Shown in pieces: positions 7,263 through 15,954 of a DNA stretch of 64,000 nt. Position numbers and translations under genes: made by a program. The notes under the pieces were generated by a model. It had not been told where the DNA came from, ran no database searches, and saw only the letters and a program-made list of their open reading frames with translations. Origin of the DNA: DMER01 sp003451645 (GTDB taxonomy: Bacteria > Pseudomonadota > Alphaproteobacteria > Micropepsales > Micropepsaceae); assembly GCA_031976175.1 (NCBI GenBank), contig DALYLR010000002.1, forward strand, positions 108,664-172,663, read 5' to 3'. How positions within the stretch are numbered: the first letter of the stretch is position 1; each line of letters starts with the position of its first letter.

Positions 7263-8483
7263 TCACTGGCCCGGGACCGCGGCTTGTAAGGCCCCCTCAC
7301 CCGCCCTGTCAAGCGCAGGCCTGCTCGACGGCAGAGAGGCAGGTCTCCCAATCCATCCCCCGCCAAGCAACCGGGACTGCCGGTCAGCGTCATAAACCAC
7401 GCACGCCTGGCCAGGTGCGACCGCGTCTTGCGGGTTCAGCAAGCTGACCAGCGCCCCATCCGCGCCGTCCCGCACAATCTCCGCCTCAACCGGAGGCCGG
7501 GCCGAGCGGATCTTGACCGCCACGGGCATTGGCGCATCGCTTAGAGGCACCTCCCCCAGCCAGTTCACAGCCGACATCGGCACCGTGCGCGCGGCCAGCG
7601 CCTCACGCGGCCCTACGGTGACGCGGCGCGCGCGCGCATCGAGTGCTACCACGAACAGCGGCTCATGATGCCCAAGGCCCAGACCTTTGCGCTGCCCCAC
7701 CGTATAGTGGATCACGCCCTCATGCCGTCCCAGGACACGGCCATCCAGATGCACGATGTCTCCGGGCTCCGCCGCGTCGGGCCGGTATTTGCGCACAATG
7801 GCGGCATAATCTCCGTCAGGTACAAAGCAGATATCCTGGCTGTCAGGCTTATCCGCCACCACAAGGCCCATCTGCCCCGCCATCGCCCGCGTCTCGCTCT
7901 TAGGCAGGCCGCCCAGAGGAAAGCGCAGGAAAGCAAGCTGCTCGCGCGTTGTCGCAAACAGGAAGTAACTCTGGTCGCGACTCGGATCGGCCGCACGGTG
8001 CAGCTCCGGCCCCGCAGGTCCCATCAGCCGCTGCACATAGTGGCCCGTGACGAGCGCCTGCGCCCCCAACTCCCGCGCGGTCCGCAAAAGGTCCGCGAAT
8101 TTGACCCGCTCATTGCAGCGCACACACGGGATTGGCGTCTCCCCGCGCGCATAGGCATCCGCAAAGTCCTGGACCACTTGTTCCCGGAAATGGCTCTCAT
8201 AATCGAGCACGTAATGTGCGATGCCAAGCCGGTCCGCGACCAACTTGGCGTCATAGATGTCTTGGCCCGCGCAGCACGCCCCTTTGCGGCGCGCCAGTTC
8301 GCCCTGATCATAAAGCTGTAAGGTGATCCCGGCCGTCTCAAAGCCCGCCCGCGCCACAATGGCTGCCGCCACTGAGCTGTCGACCCCGCCCGACATGGCC
8401 ACGACAATGCGCACGCCCGCCGGGTCACCGGGAAGCTGCAGCAATTCGCGCAACCGCGCTGGCTCGAGGTCCAAAAGGCTCAT
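7263..8483 (-). CDS. mnmA: tRNA-specific 2-thiouridylase MnmA
   Basis: 406 residues. It installs the 2-thio group at U34 of tRNAs for Lys, Glu and Gln using ATP and a persulfide relay. The PP-loop SGGVDSS lies near residue 31. The two redox cysteines are seen in [10 protein letters not shown] and [13 protein letters not shown]. The C-terminal domain includes [11 protein letters not shown] and ends in a region rich in Gly and Arg. ATG 8483 was chosen; an upstream in-frame start at 8534 would add a poorly conserved stretch. It follows flgL by 57 bp on the same strand, with the tRNA gene 20 bp downstream. Confidence 0.93.
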   Translation of the reverse strand: MSLLDLEPARLRELLQLPGDPAGVRIVVAMSGGVDSSVAAAIVARAGFETAGITLQLYDQGELARRKGACCAGQDIYDAKLVADRLGIAHYVLDYESHFREQVVQDFADAYARGETPIPCVRCNERVKFADLLRTARELGAQALVTGHYVQRLMGPAGPELHRAADPSRDQSYFLFATTREQLAFLRFPLGGLPKSETRAMAGQMGLVVADKPDSQDICFVPDGDYAAIVRKYRPDAAEPGDIVHLDGRVLGRHEGVIHYTVGQRKGLGLGHHEPLFVVALDARARRVTVGPREALAARTVPMSAVNWLGEVPLSDAPMPVAVKIRSARPPVEAEIVRDGADGALVSLLNPQDAVAPGQACVVYDADRQSRLLGGGWIGRPASLPSSRPALDRAGEGALQAAVPGQ

Positions 8484-8540
8484 GGCGCGGACTATAGGCA
8501 GAACTTTAGACCTCGCAACCCAATTGCAGGGCAAAGAGCC

Positions 8541-9470
8541 TTAGTTCAGGACGTTCAACAGGGTAAATTCCTGCAATTGCGCGATCATGCGCGCGGCCGC
8601 TTGCTGGGCTGCCTGATCATGATTGAGGCGGGTAATCGCCTCGGCCACGTCCACATCCTCGATGCTGGAGACGAATTTGTTCAGCTCCACTTGCCGGTCG
8701 TCATGCCGGGCGATGACATCTTGGAGCAGTTGAATGCGCACCCCTTGCTCCGCCGCCTGCGTGTCGAGATCGCGCGCGACGGCCGAGGCCGCCGTGAACT
8801 GGCCATTCAAGAAAGCCGCCTGGCTCTGCGTTAGGTTCTGCGTGAACGGCCCATTCGCCCCCGTATCAAACACGGCTAAATCACGCAGCATCTGAAAGAA
8901 CCCTGTCGCCACATCCGACGCCAGGACCCCGCTCTCCAGCGTAACCTGCGCGTCGACGCTTTGTGTCGGCGCCAGGGTGCTGTTGTCGAACACATCGGCC
9001 ACAATTGGTGCCGCGAGCAGTTCGTCAAGCGTCGCCGCATTCACCGGCGGCGTATCCGAACGCGTGCCGCCATAGATGTACACGCCATCGACCCGGGTAT
9101 TCAGGATCGTTGCCGCCTGCGCATAGAGCCCGCGCGCCGTCTCCATCAGTCCTTCGGCGCGATTAGACGCGACCGCATTGCCCAAAGCCTCCCTGAACTC
9201 CGCCGCGAGAGCGCCCATTTGCACCAGTTGCACATCCTGAAAGCTCATACGTGCCTCAACCTCCCGCGCCGCTGCGGCATAGGCTTCCGTCTCCAGCACA
9301 TGCGCCTTGGCCGCCGCCAGAACGCCCGCCTTGCCCTCAACATCGGCATAAGTCGTGCCCACCTTGCCGGAGGAGATTTGCTCTTGCGCCTGCGCGGTAC
9401 GCGACTGGATGCGCTGATACTCCGCCAGAAGCACCGTAGACTGATTATAGCTTGCGACCCGCCCGAGCAT
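8541..9470 (-). CDS. flgL: Flagellar hook-associated protein 3 (FlgL)
   Basis: 309 residues. FlgL is the junction protein between hook and filament, exported by the flagellar type III apparatus. The flagellin-like N-terminal helix (ASYNQSTVLLAEYQRIQSRTAQAQEQISSGK) and the C-terminal coiled-coil helix (EAITRLNHDQAAQQAAARMI, ending LLNVLN) are both present, with a variable centre (GVYIYGGTRSDTPPV). It lies 13 bp downstream of flgK on the same strand, which supports FlgL rather than filament flagellin. Confidence 0.88.
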   Translation of the reverse strand: MLGRVASYNQSTVLLAEYQRIQSRTAQAQEQISSGKVGTTYADVEGKAGVLAAAKAHVLETEAYAAAAREVEARMSFQDVQLVQMGALAAEFREALGNAVASNRAEGLMETARGLYAQAATILNTRVDGVYIYGGTRSDTPPVNAATLDELLAAPIVADVFDNSTLAPTQSVDAQVTLESGVLASDVATGFFQMLRDLAVFDTGANGPFTQNLTQSQAAFLNGQFTAASAVARDLDTQAAEQGVRIQLLQDVIARHDDRQVELNKFVSSIEDVDVAEAITRLNHDQAAQQAAARMIAQLQEFTLLNVLN

Positions 9471-9483
9471 TGTTCACACGTCC

Positions 9484-11628
9484 CTATCGCACCACAGACA
9501 CCAAAGTATCGTACATATCCTGCACCGTCGTCATGATCCGCGCCGCCGCATTATAGGCCTGCTGGTACACGATCATTTGCGCCAGCTCCTCATCCAGATT
9601 GACGCCCTCAATACCCGTCTTGCGTTGCTGTACCTCGGCAGCAACGCCTGCACGAAACGCCTGATCATCGGCGGCAGCCCGCGCATTCTGCGCCTGCAAC
9701 GCCACGATCTGCGTCGCATACTCCATGATGGAGCCGGTCTGAGCCCCCAACCCTCCGCCCGCGGGCCAACCGCGTGGCGCTTGCGCCAACGCAGCCATTG
9801 CCTGAGCAGCGCGATTATCGCTTGGCCCCAAAACCACAGTGCCCACCGTGGCACTGGCTGTCAGGTCCGCTTGAGCGAGGGCAAATTTCGAAGAATTGGC
9901 GGCAATATCATCGCGGATCGTGAGACCCATGGCCCGGTTCGCGGCGTTGGCAGACCCCAAGCCAAAGAATGTGCTGATACTCAGGCCCGCCGTGCCGCGC
10001 GCGGTGGTGTCGGCATTGATCTCCAGCCGCGCATTTTGCGTGGAGCTCATCACCAGCGCGCCATTGGCATCGAGGCTAAAGCTCGCAAATCCGCCCATGG
10101 CGGTGTTCAGGCCACTGACCAGGTCGGCCGTGCTGCTGCCGCCGACCGTATAGTTGCCCTGGGTCAGCACCGCGCCCGTGGGCGAACGCAGTGTGAATCC
10201 CATTTGTCCGCCTGCGGTAAATCCGTGCGCGTCAGAGGCGGTCAGGCCCGTATTGCCGGTGGGACGCACGGTTGAGACGACCAAATCGTTGAGGCCGAAG
10301 ACTTGCGCCAAGCTGCGCCCGCCTCGCGCCGACCCGTTGGACGCGTCCTGCACGAACGACACACCATTGCCCGAGGCTGTCGCCGAAACGCTCAGCACGC
10401 CATCCGCGCCGAACACGGCCGTCCCGTCGCCGCCCAATGCGGTATTCACGGCACTGATCAAGGAGCCAACATTTGCCCCAATCGCCACGGCCCCGCCGCC
10501 ATTGCTGCTGAGCGTCCCGGCGTCAAAGTCTATATCAACGCGCCTGACCAATTCGCCCGCCGCGTTGGTGACCGCCAGCGATGTCCGGCCTGTGAAGTTC
10601 AGCGCATCTGTGGCCAGCAATCCTGACGCCGTACCGGTCAGCGTTTGCGGCGCGGGGACCGCACTTGCATTGCCATGGATGGCATTCAAGCCTTCCACCA
10701 GGCCACCCGCGAGCGTCCCCAATTGCTCTGCCAAATCCGGCAACGCGCCATCGCGCATGTCAAGCAAGCCGCGCATCGATCCGCTTCGCAACCGCCCTTC
10801 GAACCCCACACTGGGCCCGATCGGCTGCTCTGTCGACGGATTAATCCGTTGCAGCGTGATGGCCGGGAATGACGTCGCCGCGTTGACTTGCAGCGGCCCC
10901 TCATATTCCAGCCGGGAGTAAATATCGCTAACGAGTTGCATGCCATCGCCCATTGACAAAAACAGGCGCCCATCCGGCTGTTCAAAGGCTTGAATATCCA
11001 TCAGGCCGCTTAATTCGGCCACGGCACGGTCTCGTTGGTCGAGGAGCCCCGATGCGGTGTCTCCGCGCAGCAAGGCGGACTTCACGCCTGTGTTCAGGTC
11101 ATACACCTCTGTGAGCAGAGCATTGGCTCGCTTGATCTGTGCGCTGAGTTCCGTATTCGCGTCCTGCCGGAATCCCTGCACTTGGGCCCCCATGCTAGAA
11201 ATGGCACCGAGCGCGCCTTCGATACTGATTAGCGCCGCGGACCTGCGCGCGCGTGAGGCCGGCTCGACCGCAAGCTGCGTCAGCGCAGTATTCACATCCG
11301 AGATCCGCTTCTGCAAGCTGCTCCCGCCATCGAGCGCGCCAATGGCCGACTGCACGCGCTCAAAGAACTGCGCGGTCACATCTGCCGACTTCGCCGCACC
11401 CGCACTCACGATGCTCTCCCGCGCCAGATATTGATCCGAGATGCGCCGGATTTCATCAATCGTCACGCCGGACAGCCGCCCATCGGTGACCTGCGGCGCC
11501 TGGGAAACCACCCGGCGGTGATAGCCTTCGGTGTTCACATTCGCGATATTCTGCGAGGTCACTTTCAGCGCGGTCTGATTGACCTGCAGCGCGCCAATCG
11601 CGGTGCCAAGGATTCTATTGAGCGACAT
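9484..11628 (-). CDS. flgK: Flagellar hook-associated protein 1 (FlgK)
   Basis: 714 residues. The first hook-filament junction protein. The N-terminal rod/hook signature (ALKVTSQNIANVNTEGYHRR, residues about 20-39) and the C-terminal counterpart (EELAQMIVYQQAYNAAARIM) are present; these form the D0 coiled coil. The long centre is rich in Ala, Gly, Ser and Thr. It is the first gene of a flgK-flgL transcript. A sigma-54 promoter at 11810-11825 points toward it with an untranslated leader of about 170 bases, in which two inverted repeats lie. Confidence 0.93.
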   Translation of the reverse strand: MSLNRILGTAIGALQVNQTALKVTSQNIANVNTEGYHRRVVSQAPQVTDGRLSGVTIDEIRRISDQYLARESIVSAGAAKSADVTAQFFERVQSAIGALDGGSSLQKRISDVNTALTQLAVEPASRARRSAALISIEGALGAISSMGAQVQGFRQDANTELSAQIKRANALLTEVYDLNTGVKSALLRGDTASGLLDQRDRAVAELSGLMDIQAFEQPDGRLFLSMGDGMQLVSDIYSRLEYEGPLQVNAATSFPAITLQRINPSTEQPIGPSVGFEGRLRSGSMRGLLDMRDGALPDLAEQLGTLAGGLVEGLNAIHGNASAVPAPQTLTGTASGLLATDALNFTGRTSLAVTNAAGELVRRVDIDFDAGTLSSNGGGAVAIGANVGSLISAVNTALGGDGTAVFGADGVLSVSATASGNGVSFVQDASNGSARGGRSLAQVFGLNDLVVSTVRPTGNTGLTASDAHGFTAGGQMGFTLRSPTGAVLTQGNYTVGGSSTADLVSGLNTAMGGFASFSLDANGALVMSSTQNARLEINADTTARGTAGLSISTFFGLGSANAANRAMGLTIRDDIAANSSKFALAQADLTASATVGTVVLGPSDNRAAQAMAALAQAPRGWPAGGGLGAQTGSIMEYATQIVALQAQNARAAADDQAFRAGVAAEVQQRKTGIEGVNLDEELAQMIVYQQAYNAAARIMTTVQDMYDTLVSVVR

Positions 11629-11656
11629 GGGTCACATCCAGCCATTGGTCAGCACA

Positions 11657-11689
11657 CGGCAATTCCTGCCGGGACGGCAGTTCCTGCTG
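11657..11689. promoter_or_regulatory. Pair of CGGCA-N5-TGCCG inverted repeats in the flgK leader (possible FlbD sites)
   Basis: CGGCA-ATTCC-TGCCG at 11657-11671 is a perfect 5-5-5 palindrome, and CGGCA-GTTCC-TGCTG at 11675-11689 repeats it 18 bp on with one mismatched arm base. They lie roughly 110-140 bp downstream of the predicted flgK start point. Caulobacter FlbD binds GC-rich inverted repeats (ftr elements) about 100 bp from sigma-54 flagellar promoters, sometimes downstream. The assignment is an inference from position and shape, with flbD itself encoded 8 kb away. Confidence 0.4.
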
Positions 11690-11809
11690 ACCAGAACGCC
11701 AACCGCGATCCCACGCCGCCGGCTTGCGAAACCGCAGTATTCTGAGGGTGTTAGCGCGCTGGCCGGCCATGTCTGGCAATCCGTGTTTGGTGACGTTTCC
11801 TCAAAGTGT

Positions 11810-11825
11810 TGCAACTGCAGTGCCA
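11810..11825 (-). promoter_or_regulatory. Sigma-54 promoter for flgK-flgL
   Basis: Read on the minus strand the site is TGGCAC-TGCAG-TTGCA, an exact match to the -24/-12 consensus TGGCAC-N5-TTGCA with the correct spacing. It points toward flgK and lies back to back with the fliK promoter, 112 bp apart. Confidence 0.75.
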
Positions 11826-11937
11826 CAATCGCGCGCCAGGAAAACTTGGTCCCACCTGCCCATTTCTGCCGGGCGGTTTCGAGCACTGTTGTTCGCCTGA
11901 GACCACACAAAACGCGGAATTTCCGTTCCCTGACGAT

Positions 11938-11953
11938 TGGCAAGGTGCTTGCA
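11938..11953 (+). promoter_or_regulatory. Sigma-54 promoter for fliK-flgD
   Basis: TGGCAA-GGTGC-TTGCA matches the sigma-54 consensus with invariant GG and GC at the right spacing. It ends 31 bp before the fliK ATG. With the divergent flgK promoter it makes the 356-bp gap between flgK and fliK a shared FlbD/sigma-54 control region. Confidence 0.7.
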
Positions 11954-11984
11954 AGACGATTGCCCTGACTGACAGGGGAACCCG

Positions 11985-13283
11985 ATGCGTCCAATCGAAT
12001 TGCCATCCGCAAGAGCGGCCGATCGTCCGGCCCGCGAGCCCATGGCGCGCGCGGAGACGCTATCGGCAAGCATTGACACGAACTTCGCGACCGCCCTGCG
12101 GGATGAAGCCGATGCCGTGGCTGAGGTCAAGGGCCGTGCAACCGAGCCCTCAGACAGCGGCGTAGCCGTGCAAGACGGAACCACGGATACTCCCCAAGTT
12201 GGCGCGCCCGTCTCAGAGGCCGCAGCCACACCTATCTTTGGGGTACTGATCGCCACGCACATTTCCTCGCAAGTGCCGGTGCAGGCCCCTGCGTCCGACA
12301 CTTCAACCGCGATGCAAGCGGTGACGCAATCACACAACTGGCATGAGGCAGCTGCGACCACCGCGGCCCAAGCCTCCTCACCCACGCACGCTGTTGCCGG
12401 CAATGCAGAGGACGCGCCGCAACAAACCACCAGCGTGACGAACGCGCCGGCGCACATTCAGGTGCCCGTCACCTCTCCGGCCGCCTCCGCCTCGCCTCCA
12501 GCGGCGCCAAAAGACATTCACGCCGCAACCAAACCGCCCGCGGAAGCCGGGGCAACAGCCGCTCAAACTCCAGAGCGCGCCGTTCAGGATGCGGCCACCG
12601 CGTTACCGGACGCAGGCCCGCATCAACAGTCTACGGACCATCCGCCTCAAGATCGTCAGCACGATACTCCAAAACCCCAAGAATTCTTGACGCAGGCGAA
12701 AGACGCCAACGGTGGTCAAACAGTGGCACCGGCATTGCAGAATGCCGCCCAGCCTAAGGCCGACGCAAATCCTCCACAGTTTGCCGCACTAACGCCGCCT
12801 CCACCTCCGGGCCCTGCGGCGGCCAGCGCACCGCCGCCGCCTCTTGTCCTCTATACCCCGGCGCCTGCCGTCCCGCTCACGCCCGACATGATCGCGCTGA
12901 CCATCGCCCGCAAGGCGCAAGACGGGTTGCAAACCTTCGAAATTCGCCTCGATCCGCCGGAGTTGGGCGCCCTTGAGGTGAACCTGTCCTTTGATGAGCT
13001 TGGCCGCACGCAAGCGCAAATCCGCGCCGAGCGCCCAGAGGCTCTCGAACTCTTGCAGCGCGAGGCAAAGGGCCTCGAACAGGCGCTGCGCCAAGCAGGC
13101 ATCACCTTGGAACAAGGCGCACTGAACTTCCAGCTCACAGGCCGTCAGACCGCTGATGATCGCGGCGGGCATGGTCAGGGGCGCCGCGCAAAACTCGCCG
13201 CCGCTCTGCCTGCTGACCAGATCCAATCCATGGCCATCGATGCCGGACAGCGCCACATCGGCGCCCTCGATCTCAGAGTATAA
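11985..13283 (+). CDS. fliK: Flagellar hook-length control protein (FliK-like)
   Basis: 432 residues. The first 290 or so are low complexity, rich in Ala, Pro, Gln and Thr, as expected of the extended ruler part of FliK. The conserved C-terminal Flg_hook domain is at about 295-400: LQTFEIRLDPPELGALEVNL, then RPEALELLQREAKGLEQAL and GALNFQL. FliK measures hook length and switches the export gate from hook to filament substrates. The gene follows a sigma-54 promoter and precedes flgD by 15 bp, as in other hook operons. Confidence 0.87.
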   Translation: MRPIELPSARAADRPAREPMARAETLSASIDTNFATALRDEADAVAEVKGRATEPSDSGVAVQDGTTDTPQVGAPVSEAAATPIFGVLIATHISSQVPVQAPASDTSTAMQAVTQSHNWHEAAATTAAQASSPTHAVAGNAEDAPQQTTSVTNAPAHIQVPVTSPAASASPPAAPKDIHAATKPPAEAGATAAQTPERAVQDAATALPDAGPHQQSTDHPPQDRQHDTPKPQEFLTQAKDANGGQTVAPALQNAAQPKADANPPQFAALTPPPPPGPAAASAPPPPLVLYTPAPAVPLTPDMIALTIARKAQDGLQTFEIRLDPPELGALEVNLSFDELGRTQAQIRAERPEALELLQREAKGLEQALRQAGITLEQGALNFQLTGRQTADDRGGHGQGRRAKLAAALPADQIQSMAIDAGQRHIGALDLRV

Positions 13284-13298
13284 GGACAAATAGAACCA

Positions 13299-13955
13299 AT
13301 GAATGTGACCCAGGCGGCTCAAAGCAGCACATCGGCCCAGACCACCAGCGGCCGGCAGCAGCTGGCCACCAACTTCGACACGTTCCTCAAGCTGCTGACC
13401 ACACAATTGCAGTATCAGGACCCGACGGAACCTTTGGACACCAATCAATTCACCACCCAATTGGTGCAATACAGCCAGGTCGAGCAGCAAATCAACACGA
13501 ACAAGAACCTCGAAGCTCTTCTGAGCTTGAACCAGAGCGCCTCCGCCGGAACCGCGCTCTCCTATCTCGGAAAATCGGTGGTCATGAAGTCCGCTACAAC
13601 AACGCTCAGCGATGGCGCGGCGAATTGGAATTATGAGCTGCCGTCGAACTCGACGGGCACGCAATTGGTCATCACCGACTCCGCCGGCAAGATCGTCCGT
13701 ACACTGCCGGGCGAAACACTCGCCGGCAAGCACGCCCTCAGCTGGGATGGCAAGTCCAATACCGGCGCGGATCTACCCAATGGCGCCTACCGCCTTGAGG
13801 TCAAGGCGGACAGCGCCAGCGGCAGCAAACTCTCAGCGCTCATCACCACCAGCGGTGTGGTCAGCGAAGCAGAAGTCACCGGTTCGGCGCCCACGCTCAA
13901 GGTCGGCGCTCATACCGTGACGTTGTCTGATATCATCTCGGTACGAACAAACTAG
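13299..13955 (+). CDS. flgD: Flagellar hook capping protein FlgD
   Basis: 218 residues. FlgD caps the growing hook and is needed for FlgE polymerisation. The N-terminal signature is FLKLLTTQLQYQDPTEPLDTNQFTTQLVQYSQVEQ (residues 29-63, split here by family convention into the conserved LLTTQLQYQDP and FTTQLVQYSQVEQ blocks). The central FlgD Ig-like domain follows, with AGKHALSWDGKSNTGADLPNG typical of the FlgD/Tudor-Fn3 region. It is placed between fliK and flgE, 54 bp from flgE. Confidence 0.93.
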   Translation: MNVTQAAQSSTSAQTTSGRQQLATNFDTFLKLLTTQLQYQDPTEPLDTNQFTTQLVQYSQVEQQINTNKNLEALLSLNQSASAGTALSYLGKSVVMKSATTTLSDGAANWNYELPSNSTGTQLVITDSAGKIVRTLPGETLAGKHALSWDGKSNTGADLPNGAYRLEVKADSASGSKLSALITTSGVVSEAEVTGSAPTLKVGAHTVTLSDIISVRTN

Positions 13956-13971
13956 GCCTGACCCTGTCCGG

Positions 13972-13987
13972 CGGCACGTGCATTGAA
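13972..13987 (+). promoter_or_regulatory. Weak sigma-54-like element before flgE
   Basis: CGGCAC-GTGCA-TTGAA has the -24 GG and the right spacing, but GA replaces the invariant -12 GC, so it is at best a weak or decayed promoter. It lies 22 bp before the flgE start. flgE could equally be read from the fliK promoter. Confidence 0.25.
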
Positions 13988-14009
13988 GCAGTACAAGGAG
14001 TGTTGATCC

Positions 14010-15311
14010 ATGAGTCTCTATGGTGCGTTGTTTACCGGCGTCGCAGGCTTGAGTGCCAACTCGCGTGCGCTGAGCAATACCTCGACCAACATCGCGAATG
14101 TGAACACGGTGGGGTACAAGGCGGCAAAGACGGAGTTTGAAACTCTGATCGCCGCCAAATCCGGTTCCGATGGCTTCGCTACGGGTGGCGTGCGCGCCGT
14201 TCCCTTGCTGCTTGTTGATCAGCAGGGCGATCTTCAGTCTACGACATCGACCACCGACTTGGCGCTAACGGGCAATGGCTTCTTCGCCGTGACCGAACGT
14301 CCGCTCACCGATCCCACGACGAGCGAGCTTCTCTATACACGTGCAGGCTCCTTCACCACCGATGTGGATGGCCACCTTGTGAACGCCGCGGGCTATTATC
14401 TGCAAGGCTGGCTGCTCGACGCAAATGGCGCGATCCCGGCGAACGCCGCCGATGTCACCACTGTCAATCTCTCCAATGTGACCGGAACAGCGGAGGAAAC
14501 CTCCACGGCTGCGATCCGCGCGAATTTCCGCTCGAGCCAAGCACCAACCGCCGCCTATACTGCGGGTGATTTGTTTGCGGGTACGGTGACGCCGCATTTT
14601 GAAACGTCGTTTGAGGTCTATGACGAGCAAGGCGGTGCACAGCCGCTGCGCCTTTCCGTTGTAAAGACCGCCGCCAATACTTGGGGGTATGAAGTCATTT
14701 ATGATGGTAATGCCGCCAATATTGGCGGTGCCGCCAATAATCCAATTGCGACCGGCACCCTTACGTTCAATACCGACGGAACGCCGGCGACGCCAACCGC
14801 ACCTGTTACCATCAATATTCCATGGGCCGCCGCGTCAGGTCTGAGCCCACAAGCGATCGCAGTCAATTTTGGGACGGCCGGACAGCCCAATGGCGTGACG
14901 CAATTCGACACGGCCTCCACCTTGTATTCGACATCCGTAAATGGCGCCCTCTTTGGCAGTCTGTCCGGTGTCCGTGTTGACACCGACGGCTATGTGATCG
15001 CGCTGTTCGACAATGGCATCGAGCGCCAAATCTACAAACTGCCCATCGCGACGTTTCAAAATGTGAACGGGCTCATTCCACTTGACGGCAATGCCTACCG
15101 CCGTTCAGTCGAGTCTGGCGATGTGGGCTTGCGGGAAGCCGGAATCGCCGGCGCGGGCAGCGTGTCCTCGACCGCGCTTGAGCAATCGACCGTCGATCTC
15201 GGCAAGGAATTCTCCGACATGATCGTAATCCAGCGCGCCTATACCGCCGCGTCGAAAATCATCATGACCGCAGACGAAATGCTGGAAGAATTGACCAGAT
15301 TGAAGAGGTAA
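14010..15311 (+). CDS. flgE: Flagellar hook protein FlgE
   Basis: 433 residues. The main hook subunit. The N-terminal rod-hook motif (ALSNTSTNIANVNTVGYKAAKTEF) and the FlgE-specific GNGFFAV segment (residues about 90) are present, and the C-terminal motif VDLGKEFSDMIVIQRAYTAASKIIMTADEML ends the protein, as in all axial proteins. SD AAGGAG lies before the ATG. It is followed by a 223-bp AT-rich gap before sciP. Confidence 0.95.
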   Translation: MSLYGALFTGVAGLSANSRALSNTSTNIANVNTVGYKAAKTEFETLIAAKSGSDGFATGGVRAVPLLLVDQQGDLQSTTSTTDLALTGNGFFAVTERPLTDPTTSELLYTRAGSFTTDVDGHLVNAAGYYLQGWLLDANGAIPANAADVTTVNLSNVTGTAEETSTAAIRANFRSSQAPTAAYTAGDLFAGTVTPHFETSFEVYDEQGGAQPLRLSVVKTAANTWGYEVIYDGNAANIGGAANNPIATGTLTFNTDGTPATPTAPVTINIPWAAASGLSPQAIAVNFGTAGQPNGVTQFDTASTLYSTSVNGALFGSLSGVRVDTDGYVIALFDNGIERQIYKLPIATFQNVNGLIPLDGNAYRRSVESGDVGLREAGIAGAGSVSSTALEQSTVDLGKEFSDMIVIQRAYTAASKIIMTADEMLEELTRLKR

Positions 15312-15534
15312 CAGTAACGATCACCTGTTATATTTCACTATACTTATGCTTTTACATCACTATTCGACACATGAACGCGTCATTACCGTAATTGTTGCGA
15401 TTTCTGCACCGAAATTGTGCTGAAAGTAACCATCTCTAGTGACGGGATGGCAAGAGCTGGGGGGCTATTGTCCGTGGCAATGACGGTCAACGGGAGTGTG
15501 TGGCGTGGGTAATCTGGCAGGGGTTCGTGGGGAC

Positions 15535-15813
15535 ATGAGCGAGGAACGGCAACAAAGAGTGACTTACGTCATTGGGCCAGACGGCAGCCCGCTGACGATC
15601 GCGGATCTGCCGCCGCCGGAGACAAAGCGCTGGGTGATCCGGCGCAAAGCCGAGGTGGTGGCGGCTGTGCGCGGCGGCCTGCTCAGCCTTGATGAGGCGT
15701 GCAAACGCTATACGCTGACGGTGGAGGAATTCCTCGCCTGGCAGCGCGCGATCGAGAAATACGGCCTGGCGGGCTTGCGCACCACCCGGCTGCAGCAATA
15801 CCGCGGCTCTTAA
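15535..15813 (+). CDS. sciP: CtrA inhibitor SciP (DUF1153)
   Basis: 92 residues. The sequence carries the nearly invariant DUF1153 core VIGPDGSPLTIADLPPP and KRWVIRRKAEVVAAVRGGLL, then a helix-turn-helix (LSLDEACKRYTLTVEEFLAWQ) and GLAGLRTTRLQQYR. In Caulobacter SciP binds CtrA and DNA and blocks CtrA-dependent transcription late in the cell cycle. ATG 15535 was chosen over 15496 because a GGGG Shine-Dalgarno precedes it and homologs start near this point. Its position between flgE and fliF matches Caulobacter as I recall it. CtrA itself is encoded 13.5 kb downstream. Confidence 0.93.
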   Translation: MSEERQQRVTYVIGPDGSPLTIADLPPPETKRWVIRRKAEVVAAVRGGLLSLDEACKRYTLTVEEFLAWQRAIEKYGLAGLRTTRLQQYRGS

Positions 15814-15868
15814 TGGTCGTATACGGATTATCCGTTTACCCTTTGTTGGGAAAGAGTTTTCGGCCGCA

Positions 15869-15883
15869 TTAAACGCCCATTTA
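15869..15883 (+). promoter_or_regulatory. CtrA-type box upstream of fliF
   Basis: TTAA-ACGCCCA-TTTA matches the CtrA site TTAA-N7-TTAA with one mismatch and exact seven-base spacing, and is followed by C. It lies 72 bp before the fliF start in the 141-bp gap after sciP. In Caulobacter the fliF (class II) promoter is CtrA-activated. This is an inference from motif and position. Confidence 0.5.
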
Positions 15884-15954
15884 CACCGCGCCCGGTAGAT
15901 TTTGCCTAGCACGAGGGGCCGGGGCAAATCCGCCAGCCCATCGCGCATGGGGAC

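Noticed and set aside
11774..11791. Second plus-strand sigma-54 site (TGGCAA-TCCGT-GTTTG)
   Set aside because: The invariant GC of the -12 element is missing; the site at 11938 is better and better placed.
12789..13733. 314-residue minus-strand frame over fliK and flgD
   Set aside because: It covers the conserved domains of fliK and flgD in antisense and has an arbitrary composition rich in Arg and Gly.
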